Shown: positions 27,066-37,242 of the stretch, in pieces
Position numbering within the stretch: the first letter of the stretch is position 1
Layout: the number at the start of each line of letters is the position of its first letter
Assembly (NCBI RefSeq): GCF_014197105.1
Contig: NZ_JACIEV010000004.1
Location: 124,001-188,000 of the forward strand
DNA: 64,000 nucleotides
From: Sphingomonas jinjuensis
Lineage (GTDB): Bacteria > Pseudomonadota > Alphaproteobacteria > Sphingomonadales > Sphingomonadaceae
Reading direction: 5' to 3'
Notes under the pieces: model-generated
Database searches by the model: none
Told to the model about the DNA's origin: nothing
Seen by the model: the letters and a program-made list of their open reading frames with translations, nothing else
Program-made: the position numbers and the translations under genes

Positions 27066-28663
27066 TGCTGGATTTCCCGCGCTGGAAGGTGTGGTCGATC
27101 AGCCTGCTGCTGGCGGTGCTGTGCGCGCTCGCCATCCCCAGCCTGCTGCCCGAGCGGATCGCCAATTCCCTGCCGTTCCACCCGCAGGTCAATCTTGGCC
27201 TCGACCTTGCCGGCGGCAGCTATCTGTTGCTTGAGGCGGATACCGACGGGCTGAAGGAAAGCCGCATCGAATCGATGCGTGACCTGATCCAGGGCGTCAT
27301 GCGCAACGGCACGCCGCGGATCCAGATCGGCGACATTTCGACCCGCGACGGCAACGTCACCTTCCTGCTGCGTGATCCGACCCAGGTCGATGCCGCGCGC
27401 GAGCGGCTGCTGTCGATCACCGGCGGCGGCGCGGGCATGACCGGGCAGCGCGAGTGGGACATCCGCGTCGTCGACACCAGCCGCTTCGTGCTGACCCCGA
27501 CCGAGGCCGGGCTGAAGCAGGCGATCGCGACCGCGATGAACGACGCGACCGAGGTCGTTCGCCGCCGCATCGACGCGCTCGGCACGCGCGAACCGACGGT
27601 GCTTCGCCAAGGCGACAACCGCATCGTCGTCCAGGTCCCCGGCCTACAGAATCCGCAGCAGCTGAAGGACCTGCTCGGCAAAACCGCGAAGCTGGAGTTC
27701 AAGCTGGTCGACCAGACCGCGAACCCGGCCGACGTCGCCAAGGGCATCGCCCCGATCGGCAGCCAGGTGCTGCCCTATCCCGGCAACCCGCAGGGCATTC
27801 CCTTCATCGCGGTGAAGCGATCGGCGATCATCACCGGCGACATGGTCGCCGACGCGCGCCAGAACTTCGACCAGACGACGAACGCGCCCAACGTCATCAT
27901 CAACTTCAACGGCGTCGGCGGCAGCCGCTTCGCGCGGGTGACGCAGCAGAACGTCAACAAGCCGTTCGCGATCATCGTCGACAACAGCGTGATCTCGGCG
28001 CCCAACATCAACGAGCCGATCTTGGGCGGCACCGCGTCGATCAGCGGCAGCTTCACCGTCGAAAGCGCCAACCAGCTGGCGATCGCGCTGCGGTCGGGCA
28101 AGCTGGCGGTGGACCTGAAGGTGATCGAGGAGTCGACCGTCGGGCCTGAACTCGGCATCGATTCGATCCGCAAGGGCATCACCGCCAGCATCGTCGCGGT
28201 GCTGCTGGTCGTCGTGTTCATGTTCGTGACCTATGGCCGGTTCGGGCTTTATGCGAACCTCGCCGTCGTCATCAACGTGTTCATCATCGTCGGCGTGCTG
28301 GCGCTGATCAAGGGTACGCTGACGCTGCCCGGCATCGCCGGCTTCGTGCTGACGATCGGCACGGCGGTGGACGCCAACGTGCTGATCAACGAGCGTATTC
28401 GCGAAGAGCGGCGGCGCGGCAAGAGCGTGATCCAGTCGGTCGAACTCGGCTACAAGGAAGCGAGCCGGACGATATTCGAGGCGAACATGACGCACGCCAT
28501 CTCGGGCATCATCATGTTCGTGCTGGGATCGGGCCCGGTGCGCGGCTTCGCCGTCGTGCTGCTGATCGGCATCTGCACCTCGGTGTTCACCGCCGTCACC
28601 TTCACGCGGATGCTGGTGGTGCTGTGGATGCGCCGCACCAAGCCCAAGACGATCAATATTTGA
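27065..28663 (+). CDS. secD: Protein translocase subunit SecD
   Basis: A 532-residue SecD: first membrane helix at about residues 8-26, the D1 motif LGLDLAGGSYLLLEAD, periplasmic P1 domain to about residue 340, then five further helices with GTAVDANVLINERIREE (D4-type). Uses the proton gradient to pull secreted proteins across the inner membrane. Lies 13 bp ahead of secF. Confidence 0.97.
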   Translation: MLDFPRWKVWSISLLLAVLCALAIPSLLPERIANSLPFHPQVNLGLDLAGGSYLLLEADTDGLKESRIESMRDLIQGVMRNGTPRIQIGDISTRDGNVTFLLRDPTQVDAARERLLSITGGGAGMTGQREWDIRVVDTSRFVLTPTEAGLKQAIATAMNDATEVVRRRIDALGTREPTVLRQGDNRIVVQVPGLQNPQQLKDLLGKTAKLEFKLVDQTANPADVAKGIAPIGSQVLPYPGNPQGIPFIAVKRSAIITGDMVADARQNFDQTTNAPNVIINFNGVGGSRFARVTQQNVNKPFAIIVDNSVISAPNINEPILGGTASISGSFTVESANQLAIALRSGKLAVDLKVIEESTVGPELGIDSIRKGITASIVAVLLVVVFMFVTYGRFGLYANLAVVINVFIIVGVLALIKGTLTLPGIAGFVLTIGTAVDANVLINERIREERRRGKSVIQSVELGYKEASRTIFEANMTHAISGIIMFVLGSGPVRGFAVVLLIGICTSVFTAVTFTRMLVVLWMRRTKPKTINI

Positions 28664-28676
28664 GGCGGGCCGACCC

Positions 28677-29642
28677 ATGAAACTCCTGAAGCTCGTCCCC
28701 GACAACACCAACATCGACTTCGTCGCCTTGCGCAAATGGGCGTTCGGGCTGACGCTGGCGCTGTCGATCCTGGCGGTCGCGGTCACGATGATTCGCGGCC
28801 TCAACTTCGGCGTCGACTTCGAAGGCGGTCTGATGATCGAGGAGAAGTTCCAGACGCCGCCCGAAACCGATCGCGTGCGCAGCGTCGTCGACAGCCTGGG
28901 CGTCGGCGAGGCGTCGCTGCAGTCGGGCGGCGATGCGAAGACGCTGACGATCCGCCTGCCGGTGCAGCAGGGCGCCGACGACGGCGCGACCAACGCCGTC
29001 GTGCGCAAGGTCGAGGCCGCGCTGGCGAAGGAATTCCCGGGCGCGACGTTCAACCGCTACTCGACGATCTCGGGCAAGGTGTCGGACGAGCTGAAGCGCA
29101 ACGGCATCCTCGCCGTGGTGCTCGCGGTGCTCGGCATCGGCGCGTTCGCGGTGGTTCGCTTCGAATGGCAGTTCGGCGTGTCGACCGTCGTCGCGATCGT
29201 CCACGACTTGTTGATGACGATCGGCTTCTTCGCGATCACCCGCTTCGACTTTGACCTGAACATCGTCGCCGCGGTGCTGACGATCATCGGCTATTCGATC
29301 AACGACAAGATCGTCATCGACGATCGGATCCGCGAGAACATGCGCCGCTATCGCAAGATGGACATGCGCGACATCATCAACCTGTCGGTCAACGAGACGC
29401 TGCCGCGCACGGTGATGACGTCGGTGACGATCCTGCTCGCGCTCGTCGCGATGCTGGCGCTGGGCGGCCATGTGCTGCGCGGCTTCACCGCGGCGATGAT
29501 CCTGGGCATCGTCGTCGGCACCTATTCGTCGATCTACGTGTCGTCGTCGCTGCTCATCACGCTGGGTCTGCGCGCCGAGCCGAAGGAGCCGCGCGGCAGC
29601 ATCGTCGACCGCGCCGAGCGCGTGGGGCCGCGCCATTCCTGA
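28677..29642 (+). CDS. secF: Protein translocase subunit SecF
   Basis: A 321-residue SecF: helix 1, then GLNFGVDFEGGLMIEE, a short periplasmic domain, and five helices including GYSINDKIVIDDRIRENMR, the SecF counterpart of the SecD D4 motif. Forms the SecDF complex with its operon partner. Confidence 0.97.
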   Translation: MKLLKLVPDNTNIDFVALRKWAFGLTLALSILAVAVTMIRGLNFGVDFEGGLMIEEKFQTPPETDRVRSVVDSLGVGEASLQSGGDAKTLTIRLPVQQGADDGATNAVVRKVEAALAKEFPGATFNRYSTISGKVSDELKRNGILAVVLAVLGIGAFAVVRFEWQFGVSTVVAIVHDLLMTIGFFAITRFDFDLNIVAAVLTIIGYSINDKIVIDDRIRENMRRYRKMDMRDIINLSVNETLPRTVMTSVTILLALVAMLALGGHVLRGFTAAMILGIVVGTYSSIYVSSSLLITLGLRAEPKEPRGSIVDRAERVGPRHS

Positions 29643-29649
29643 CCTGCGC

Positions 29650-30009
29650 ATGGAGCGGGAGCGCCCCGCTGGCGGCCCGATCGTCCTCGGCTTCACCGCC
29701 GGCGGCTTCCGCGTCGGCGAGACGGCCTATCCGGCGCTGCTGATGACCATCGAGGAAGCGATGGCCTGGACGCCGCCGGCGCTCGACGCGCTGACGATCG
29801 ACGACCTGGCGCCGATCCTGACGCCCGTGCCCGAATTCGTGCTGATCGGCACCGGCGCGACGCTGGCGCGGCCGCCCGCCGCGCTGGTCAAGGCGCTCGA
29901 CGACCGCGGCATCGGCATCGAGGCGATGGACAGCCGCGCCGCGGCCCGCGCCTGGGGCGTGCTGCGCAGCGAAGGCCGCGGCATCGCAGCGGCGCTGCTG
30001 CCGTTGTAA
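29650..30009 (+). CDS. Mth938-like domain protein
   Basis: A 119-residue protein of the Mth938/NDUFAF3 family: FTAGGFRVGETAYPALLM, then EFVLIGTGATLARPP and the final AARAWGVLRSEGRGIAAALLPL. The mitochondrial relative NDUFAF3 helps assemble complex I. The bacterial role is not settled. Starts 7 bp after secF, matching the order seen in other alphaproteobacteria. Confidence 0.85.
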   Translation: MERERPAGGPIVLGFTAGGFRVGETAYPALLMTIEEAMAWTPPALDALTIDDLAPILTPVPEFVLIGTGATLARPPAALVKALDDRGIGIEAMDSRAAARAWGVLRSEGRGIAAALLPL

Positions 30010-30105
30010 TCAAGGCGCTCAGGCCGAGGGCTGGCACTACCTCACCGGCCACGCAAAAGCCGCCGGCTTCGCAACCGGCAGCTTCGCTGCGGTCCAGCAA
30101 GAGCG

Positions 30106-30642
30106 TCAGGCCGCAGCGGCGGCCGACGACCTACGACGGTAGCGGGCAGCGGCGCCGATCATGCCGAAGCCGACCAGCATCATCGCCCAGGTGGCAGGCT
30201 CGGGCACCGGATCGATCACCCGCGACGCGGCGCGGGACACGGTGATGGGGAAATACGCCTGCTCTCTCATACCCTCCATAGCGATCATAGCATTCGTCGC
30301 GACCGGTTTGGTGAAACCAACTTGGGCAGGATTAAAATAGGCAAGATAGAAGTCGTCCGTACCGGTGGTTGTTGAGCTAACCCCGTTCGGCTTCCCGCCA
30401 ATTAGCACTCGCTCGCCGACCTGCTCCAGTCCGGTATTCATTAGATTAAACGACATTCCCTTATATGTCGTGGAAAACGCTGAAAGGGTATAGTTTCCTA
30501 AACGGCCTTCCAACTTGAAACTGCCTTTGAACAGCGACGAGTCTTCCATTACCCCATTAAATACATCGGCAGCGCTGGCTGCCGATGCTGGCGCCGAACA
30601 CATGACTGCGACCGAAATAGCGATTAAGGTCGAAAATTTCAT
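30106..30642 (-). CDS. PEPxxWA-CTERM sorting-domain exported protein
   Basis: A 178-residue secreted protein: signal peptide MKFSTLIAISVAVMCSAPASA, a Ser/Thr-rich body with no recognised fold, and a C-terminal PEP-CTERM signal (VPEPATWAMMLVGFGMIGAA followed by ARYRRR) that directs processing by an exosortase-type system. The coding body is clearly AT-richer than the rest of the window, which may reflect relaxed composition or acquisition. ATG 30642 was preferred over a start ten codons upstream. Confidence 0.88.
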   Translation of the reverse strand: MKFSTLIAISVAVMCSAPASAASAADVFNGVMEDSSLFKGSFKLEGRLGNYTLSAFSTTYKGMSFNLMNTGLEQVGERVLIGGKPNGVSSTTTGTDDFYLAYFNPAQVGFTKPVATNAMIAMEGMREQAYFPITVSRAASRVIDPVPEPATWAMMLVGFGMIGAAARYRRRSSAAAAA

Positions 30643-30892
30643 TTTTGCCCCTCTACGTTTATTCAACGCCAACCAAACGTCGCTGTCGGGCGGGATGCAG
30701 CAACTGAAAACCTCGATCGCGGACTTGGTGATCGGAATTGGACAACGTCCCTTTTTGAGACACCGCCATTAGGAGCTTTGCTCACGAGGGGCGACCGAAG
30801 CGCGTCCGAGAGCGTACTTGACGCACCATCCCCTCGAATTGCCGCCTCATCGTGGGTCGAGCATCAGCCATGGCTCGAGGCACAGCCGCCCG
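30643..30892. other. AT-richer intergenic region, no gene seen
   Basis: 250 bp between the PEP-CTERM start and the small membrane gene end. The part nearest the PEP-CTERM gene is AT-richer and must hold its promoter. No hairpin with a T tract and no repeat family was seen. Confidence 0.5.
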
Positions 30893-31078
30893 CTACCCCA
30901 GATGCAGCGCCACGCTCACCAGCAGCAGCATGGCAACGATCGCGGCGAGCTGGACGGTGCGCCAGTCCACAGGCGTGATGCGGTCGAGGTCGGCTCGCTT
31001 GGTGCGGCGGCGGTCGGCGAGGGCGGCGAGGATCGCGATCAGCGTCGCACCGCCGGCCGCCCACCACAGCGTGGGCAT
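30893..31078 (-). CDS. Small two-helix membrane protein
   Basis: A 61-residue protein: helix 1 LWWAAGGATLIAILAALAD, basic loop RRRTKRADLDR, helix 2 VQLAAIVAMLLLVSVAL. Its ATG shares one base with the phaR stop (TGATG), so it is coupled to phaR. Unknown function. Confidence 0.7.
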   Translation of the reverse strand: MPTLWWAAGGATLIAILAALADRRRTKRADLDRITPVDWRTVQLAAIVAMLLLVSVALHLG

Positions 31079-31659
31079 CAGCCCAGCTTTTCGACCTTGT
31101 CGTGAAGGCGGGCGAGTTCGGCCTTCAGCGCGGCAATCTCGGCATCCTTGCCGGTCGCCGTGGCGGCGTCCGTCGAGGGTTCGGGCGCAGGCGTCGCCGG
31201 CGTGCCGACCGCACCCGGCTTGAACGCCGATGCCGCGGCCTCGAGCATCGCCATGTTGCGCTTCGCCATCTCGGCGAAGGGCGAATGGGCGAAGGCGCCT
31301 TCGACCGCGGTGCGGAACTGTTCCTGGTTGCGGCGGAAGCTTTCCATCGACGCTTCGAGATAGCCCGGCACCATCGCCTGCATCGAATCGCCGTACATCG
31401 AGATCAGCTGGCGCAGGAAGTTGACCGGCAGCATTGGCTTTTCGCCGCGGCCTTCCTCTTCCATGATGATCTGGGTGAGCACGTTGTGGGTGATATCCTC
31501 CTCGGTCTTGGCATCAACGACCTTGAAGTCGCGGCCGTCGCGCGTCATCGCGGCGAGATGGTCGAGCGTGATGTAGGACGACGTCTCGGTATTGTAGAGC
31601 CGCCGATTGGCGTATTTCTTGATGATGACCGTCCCGTCGATCGCGCGATGCTTCTTCAT
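31078..31659 (-). CDS. phaR: Polyhydroxyalkanoate synthesis repressor PhaR
   Basis: A 193-residue PhaR. The N-terminal DNA-binding domain contains IIKKYANRRLYNTETSSYIT, and the PHB-accumulation regulatory domain follows with LPVNFLRQLISMYGDSMQ. The C-terminal part is a linker and short coiled coil (EIAALKAELARLHDKVE). It binds PHB and represses granule genes. Divergent from the phaC-like gene with 14 bp between starts. Confidence 0.94.
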   Translation of the reverse strand: MKKHRAIDGTVIIKKYANRRLYNTETSSYITLDHLAAMTRDGRDFKVVDAKTEEDITHNVLTQIIMEEEGRGEKPMLPVNFLRQLISMYGDSMQAMVPGYLEASMESFRRNQEQFRTAVEGAFAHSPFAEMAKRNMAMLEAAASAFKPGAVGTPATPAPEPSTDAATATGKDAEIAALKAELARLHDKVEKLG

Positions 31660-31673
31660 CCGGGGCCCCTCTT

Positions 31674-32803
31674 ATGATTGAGGGCCAGCCTACGACGAAC
31701 GATACCGCACCGCAACACGCGCCGCGCCCGCTCCCGCTGTTCCTGGCGATGCTGCGCAGCGAGACCGCAGCATCGCCCGAGCGACAGGCGGCGGCGATGG
31801 CGGGGCTGGCGGCGTATCAGGCGGCGGTGCGGGAGGCCCCGCCCCCGGCGCTGGACGAGCGCGCCCGCGTCGGGCGGGCGTCGCTGCGCGGTGCGGGGGG
31901 CAGCGGCCGGCCGGTGGTGCTGGTGCCGTCGCTGATCAATCCGCCCGCGATCCTCGACATCGATGCCGAGCGATCGCTGGTCCGGCGGCTGGCGGCGGCT
32001 GGCTGCGACGCGATGCTGGTCGACTGGGGCGAGCCCGACGTGGGCGATCGCGACCAGGATATCGACGCGCATGTCGCCGACCTGCTGGTGCCATTGCTGC
32101 GCCGCCTCGCCGAGCCGCCCGTGCTGGTCGGCTATTGCCTGGGCGGGACGATGGCGGTGGCAGCGGCGGCGCTGACGCCCGTCGCTGGCGTCGCGACGCT
32201 GGCGGCGCCGTGGCGTTTCGCCGGCTATGGCGAGGCGCGCGGACCGATCGCGGCGATGTGGCGCGATGCCGGGCCGACCTGCGCGGCGCTGGGGCTGGTG
32301 CCGATGGAGGTGCTGCAGGCGGGGTTCTGGCGGCTCGATCCGGCGCGGACGATCGGTAAGTACGAGGCGTTTTCGCGCATGGCGCCGGACAGCGCGGCGG
32401 CGCGGGCGTTCGTACGGCTGGAGGATTGGGCCAACGCTGGCGCGCCGCTGACCTATGCCGCGGGACGGCAGCTGTTCGAGGATTTCATCGACGCGGATCG
32501 ACCGGGGCAAGGGCAATGGTCGATCGGCGGGGTGGCGATCGATCCGGCGCGACTGGACGTGCCCGCCATCGAGTTCGTGTCGCGCACCGACCGGATCGTC
32601 CCCGCCGCCACCGCCGCGGGGGTCGGCGAGCGGCGCGATCTGGCGCTGGGCCATGTCGGGATGATCGTCGGCGGGCGTGCGCGCGAGGCGCTGTGGCAGC
32701 CGCTGGAAGAATGGATCGCCCGGCTCCCTAGCAGCCACGCCGGCAAGGATTTGCTTGGGCGTCGCGATCCTCTAGATGCGGCGCAGCACAGGAGACCTTT
32801 GAC

Positions 32804-32807
<4 letters not shown>
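31674..32807 (+). CDS. Short PhaC-like polyhydroxyalkanoate synthase/hydrolase
   Basis: A 377-residue alpha/beta hydrolase related to PHA synthases. Lipase-box Cys lies in GYCLGG. Asp in SRTDRIVP and His in LGHVGMIVG complete the catalytic triad. The length is near class III PhaC (about 355) rather than class I (about 580), but no PhaE partner is next to it. Context (phaR divergent, phaA overlapping by 4 bp) supports a polymerase or a granule-linked thioesterase role. The two cannot be separated from sequence alone. Confidence 0.75.
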
Positions 32808-33976
<1,169 letters not shown>

Positions 33977-33991
33977 ACTGATCGCGAAGGA

Positions 33992-34029
33992 CTAGTGGGC
34001 GCCCGTCGCGGCCGACGGGCCGCCCCTAG
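33992..34029. terminator. Hairpin between convergent phaA and alr
   Basis: A long near-perfect palindrome bounded by CTAG on both sides, with stem CCCGTCG/CGACGGG and loop CGGC. It overlaps the alr stop codon. It lacks a T tract, so termination would be weak or bidirectional. Confidence 0.5.
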
Positions 34030-35117
34030 TCCCAGTCCCGCGCGTATCGATGGCCGAGGCTGGTCAGCAGTTCATATTGCGACATGCCCGAGGCCGCAGC
34101 GGCCGCGGGTAGCGCGAAGTCGATCGCGACCCAGTCGCCTTCCGCCAGAAACGCGGCGGCAGAGACGTCGAGCGCGACGAGATCCATCGATACCCGGCCT
34201 ATGACGGGGAGCCGCGTGCCCCCTGCCTGGGCGCCGCCGCGATCGGAGAAGCCGCGGAAATAGCCGTCGGCATAGCCGAGGTTGATGATCGCCACCTCGG
34301 TATCGCGGGCCGCGCGCCAAGTGGCGTTGTAGCCGACGGTGGCGGCGGCCGGCACCGTGCGGCGCTGGAGAATCTCGGCATGAGGAAATACGACCTGCCG
34401 GATATCGCCGGCCAGCGATCCGCGCGGGATGCCGCCGTACAGCGCCAGACCGGGTCGCACGAGACCGAAGGCATAGCCGGCGCCGAGCGCGACCCCCGCC
34501 GAATTGGCGAGGCTCATCCGCCGCGCCGTGGTGACGCCGGCGAGGCCTGCGAAGGCGCTGCGCTGCGCCTCGTTCATCGCCATGCCGGCGGCGTCCTCGT
34601 CATCGGCGCAGGCGAGGTGGCTCATCAGCGTGTCGATCGCGAGGCCGCCCAGCAGCCCGGCGCGCACCGCATCGGGCGAGACGCCGAGGCGGTTCATGCC
34701 GGTGTCGACCATCACGTCGCACACGCCGCCACCCGCATCGCGCCAGCGCGCGACCTGCGTCTCGGTCGAGAGCACCGGTCGCGCCGGGACGGCCAGTGCC
34801 GCCGTAAGGTCTGCCGCGCGCACGCCGTGGAGGACCGACACCGACAGGCCGAGCGGCGCGAGCGCGGCGGCCTCCGCCCAGGTGGCGACGAAGAAGTCGC
34901 GGCATCCAGCCTTCGCCAGCCGCCCCGCGACCTCGACCGCGCCGAGACCATAGCCGTCCGCCTTCACCGCCGCGCCACACGCCGCCGATCCCGCCAGCCG
35001 GTCGAGCGCCCGCCAATTGCCGGCGAGCGCATCGCCATCGAGGTGGAGACGTAGGGGAAGCGGCAACGAGGGCATGGGCGAGGCAATAGGCAGACAGAGG
35101 GAAGGCGTCGAGGGCAT
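34026..35117 (-). CDS. alr: Alanine racemase
   Basis: A 363-residue PLP enzyme making D-alanine for peptidoglycan. PLP lysine in AAVKADGYGLG, second-base Tyr in VGYNATWRA, and conserved VSMDLVALDV. Start may be 35117 or the Met at 35075 (MPSLPLPLRLHLD), the latter fitting the family better. Stands alone, convergent with phaA. Confidence 0.95.
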   Translation of the reverse strand: MPSTPSLCLPIASPMPSLPLPLRLHLDGDALAGNWRALDRLAGSAACGAAVKADGYGLGAVEVAGRLAKAGCRDFFVATWAEAAALAPLGLSVSVLHGVRAADLTAALAVPARPVLSTETQVARWRDAGGGVCDVMVDTGMNRLGVSPDAVRAGLLGGLAIDTLMSHLACADDEDAAGMAMNEAQRSAFAGLAGVTTARRMSLANSAGVALGAGYAFGLVRPGLALYGGIPRGSLAGDIRQVVFPHAEILQRRTVPAAATVGYNATWRAARDTEVAIINLGYADGYFRGFSDRGGAQAGGTRLPVIGRVSMDLVALDVSAAAFLAEGDWVAIDFALPAAAAASGMSQYELLTSLGHRYARDWD

Positions 35118-35180
35118 GGCCTATGTGGTTGCGGATCGGGGGACGGTCTGTTCGTGCGGGCGCTCGCCGCCTAGAGCGCG

Positions 35181-36617
35181 ATGGTGACCGACGCGCTCCC
35201 CTCCCCTCGCCGCCGCCTCGCCATCATCATCGTGGCGGCGCTGGCGATGCGGGCGCTGGCGATCGGCAATCCGGTCGTCCATGTCGACGAGGAATTCTAT
35301 CTCGCCGTCGCGCGGATGATGACTCATGGCGCGACCCCCTATCTCGACGTGTGGGATCGCAAGCCGGTCGGGCTGTTCCTGCTGTATATGACCGCGGCAT
35401 GGCTGCCGGGGATCGCCGCGACGATCGCCTATCAGGCGCTGGCCTTCGCCGCGGTGGTAGGAGCGGCGTGGGGCGTTGCGGCGCTGGCGACCCGGGCGGG
35501 ATGGGCGCGCGGCGCAACAGCGGCGGCGGTGGCCTATATCGTGTGGCTCGATCCGCTGGGCGGCGTCAGCGGGCAGTCGCCGGTCTTCTACAATGCTCCG
35601 ATGGCGGCGGCGGCGTGGCTGGTCGCGACCGGCGGCCACGCGACGAGGCGGCGGTGGCGCGGGATCGGCGCGATGGCGCTGGTCGGGCTGGTGCTGCAGA
35701 TCAAATATGCTGCGGTGTTCGAGGGCATGTTCTTCGGCTGCTGGCTGCTCGCGGACGAGTGGCGGGCGCGGCGGTCGATCGTAGCGCTGATCGGCTATGC
35801 GGCGGTGCTGGTGGCGGTGGCACTGGCGCCGACGCTGGCGGCCTATGGCTATTATGCAAGCATCGGCCATGCTGAGGATTTCCTCTACGCCAACGTCTGG
35901 TCGATCATGGCGCGGCATCCAGATCCTTGGGGCGAGAAGCTGGGCAATGCCGCGACGCTGGTGCTGATCCTGTCGCCACTGCTGGCGATGGCCTGTGCCG
36001 CGCGGGGCCGTAGCGACGGGGGCGAGGCGCGGGTGCGACACTTCGTCTTCGCATGGACTGGCGTGGCGGTGGCGGGGGTCGTCGTGTTCGGCGGCTGGTT
36101 CGACCATTACGGCCTGCCGATCGTCCTGCCCGCCGCCACCGCCGCCGCCGGCTTCCTGGGCGCCATGCGCGAACGGCGCTGGGTAGTGCCGGCGATACTG
36201 GGCGTGGCGGCGATCGTCGGGCTGGCGACGGTCGCGATCAACCGGGCGCAGCGTGGCAACGACGCTGAGCTGGCGGCGATCGCGGCGGCGGTGGGGCGCG
36301 GGCCGGGATGCCTGTACGTCTATTCGGGATCGGTATCGCTCTATGCGCGAACGGGGCGCTGCGCGCCGACGCGCTGGCTGTTCCCCAGCCACCTCGGTCG
36401 TGCGCGCGAAAGCGGTGCGATCGGCGTCGACCAGCTGGCGGAAGTGCGGCGGATCTTTGCGACGCGACCAGCGGCGGTGGTGATGCGCCCGCGCTATCGT
36501 GGCGAGCGCGGCGACGTCCATGCCCTGGCCAAGGCGGAGGTAGCGCGCGGCTATCGCCTGGTTGCGCGACTGCCGATGGGGAACGAGACGGTCGCGGTCT
36601 ATCGGCGGGTGGGCTGA
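35181..36617 (+). CDS. GT-C type membrane glycosyltransferase (ArnT/PMT-like)
   Basis: A 478-residue polytopic protein with about ten hydrophobic segments. The first extracytoplasmic loop carries HVDEEFYLAVARMM (the acidic pair typical of GT-C enzymes), then YLDVWDRKPVGLFLLY. A soluble C-terminal domain of about 110 residues follows. Members transfer sugars from polyprenyl phosphates to lipids or proteins. Acceptor unknown. Divergent from alr. Confidence 0.8.
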   Translation: MVTDALPSPRRRLAIIIVAALAMRALAIGNPVVHVDEEFYLAVARMMTHGATPYLDVWDRKPVGLFLLYMTAAWLPGIAATIAYQALAFAAVVGAAWGVAALATRAGWARGATAAAVAYIVWLDPLGGVSGQSPVFYNAPMAAAAWLVATGGHATRRRWRGIGAMALVGLVLQIKYAAVFEGMFFGCWLLADEWRARRSIVALIGYAAVLVAVALAPTLAAYGYYASIGHAEDFLYANVWSIMARHPDPWGEKLGNAATLVLILSPLLAMACAARGRSDGGEARVRHFVFAWTGVAVAGVVVFGGWFDHYGLPIVLPAATAAAGFLGAMRERRWVVPAILGVAAIVGLATVAINRAQRGNDAELAAIAAAVGRGPGCLYVYSGSVSLYARTGRCAPTRWLFPSHLGRARESGAIGVDQLAEVRRIFATRPAAVVMRPRYRGERGDVHALAKAEVARGYRLVARLPMGNETVAVYRRVG

Positions 36618-36635
36618 GGCCTAACGTCCATACGC

Positions 36636-36664
36636 AAAAAGGGGTCGACATCGCTGCCGACCCC
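36636..36664 (-). terminator. Intrinsic terminator, minus strand
   Basis: On the minus strand GGGGTCG, a 10-base loop, CGACCCC, then TTTTT. Classic hairpin plus T run. It would end transcripts coming from 37.1 kb leftward. On the plus strand no T run follows the stem. Confidence 0.75.
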
Positions 36665-37140
36665 CTGTCGCTTCGGCCGATCACGACGCGGCCTGGCCGG
36701 TGTCGCTCCTCGCCCTCGGCGGCGAGCGCGCGGCGGGTGCTCGGGAGAGCACGGGCCGATCGCCCTTCGCTCACCGCCCTCTTCCGCACGTCGCCCGAGG
36801 GCGTCGGCTTCCGGGCCGGTGGCTTTGCGTCGCCCCGTCGATCCCGCCGAAGCGGCATCGCCGGACCATCGCGCTCGGATGTCGCCAAGCTGAGAACCGG
36901 TCTTCCCGTCGCAGCCGCTTGACGCGGCGCGCCGATCATACCGGGGCTCGTGCCAGCCCCATCCGATCCGTCGATCGCCTTCCCGCTTCCAAGGAAGCGT
37001 TTCGACCGATCGCCGTCCAGGTCTTCGATCGAACTGCGGTTTCCCGCCGGTCGTTCTCGCCCTGTGGGATGGATGCTGTCACGACAGCCGAGTCGCACCA
37101 AGCGGCGACGCGCGACGGAGCCTGTGGATAACGGGGATAA
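36641..37140 (-). ncRNA. Candidate minus-strand non-coding RNA
   Basis: A Rho-independent terminator on the minus strand has no annotated gene to serve: the gene to the left is convergent and those to the right run away on the plus strand. The interval is rich in small hairpins and lacks a credible protein. A possible -10 (TACTAT) occurs near 37146 on the minus strand. Boundaries are guesses. It does not match tmRNA, RNase P or SRP RNA signatures I can recall. Confidence 0.35.
37123..37131 (-). other. DnaA-box match
   Basis: TTATCCACA on the minus strand is a perfect match to the bacterial DnaA-box consensus. Only one is seen here, so an origin is not supported, but it sits in a gene-free AT-richer patch. 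Confidence 0.45.
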
Positions 37141-37141
37141 A

Positions 37142-37157
37142 TAGTAGCAACCTACTA
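37142..37157. promoter_or_regulatory. Perfect 16-bp inverted repeat, possible operator
   Basis: TAGTAGCAACCTACTA: perfect 6-bp arms around CAAC, in an AT-rich stretch upstream of the glycine-zipper gene. Size and symmetry suit a dimeric regulator. No regulator gene is adjacent. Confidence 0.4.
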
Positions 37158-37242
37158 GATGAACGCGACGTTGTTTCCCGTTCATGCAACCGCCGCCGCC
37201 GCCACGACGTTCTCGCCCCGTAACAAGGACGGGAGACCCGTA

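Larger units (their letters stand above)
36618..37242. other. Gene-free region of about 620 bp
   Basis: No convincing protein frame on either strand. It holds an intrinsic terminator pointing left (36636-36664), several short palindromes on the minus strand (GCTTCCTTGGAAGC and GGGGCTGGCACGAGCCCC), a perfect DnaA-box 9-mer at 37123-37131 and a 16-bp inverted repeat at 37142-37157. Confidence 0.6.

Noticed and set aside
36660-37130. tmRNA, RNase P RNA or SRP RNA in the gene-free region
   Set aside because: No tag-peptide reading frame, tRNA-like end, or conserved RNase P or SRP core was recognised on either strand.
37123-37131. Replication origin
   Set aside because: Only one DnaA box and no origin-linked genes (dnaA, hemE, parAB) are in the window.
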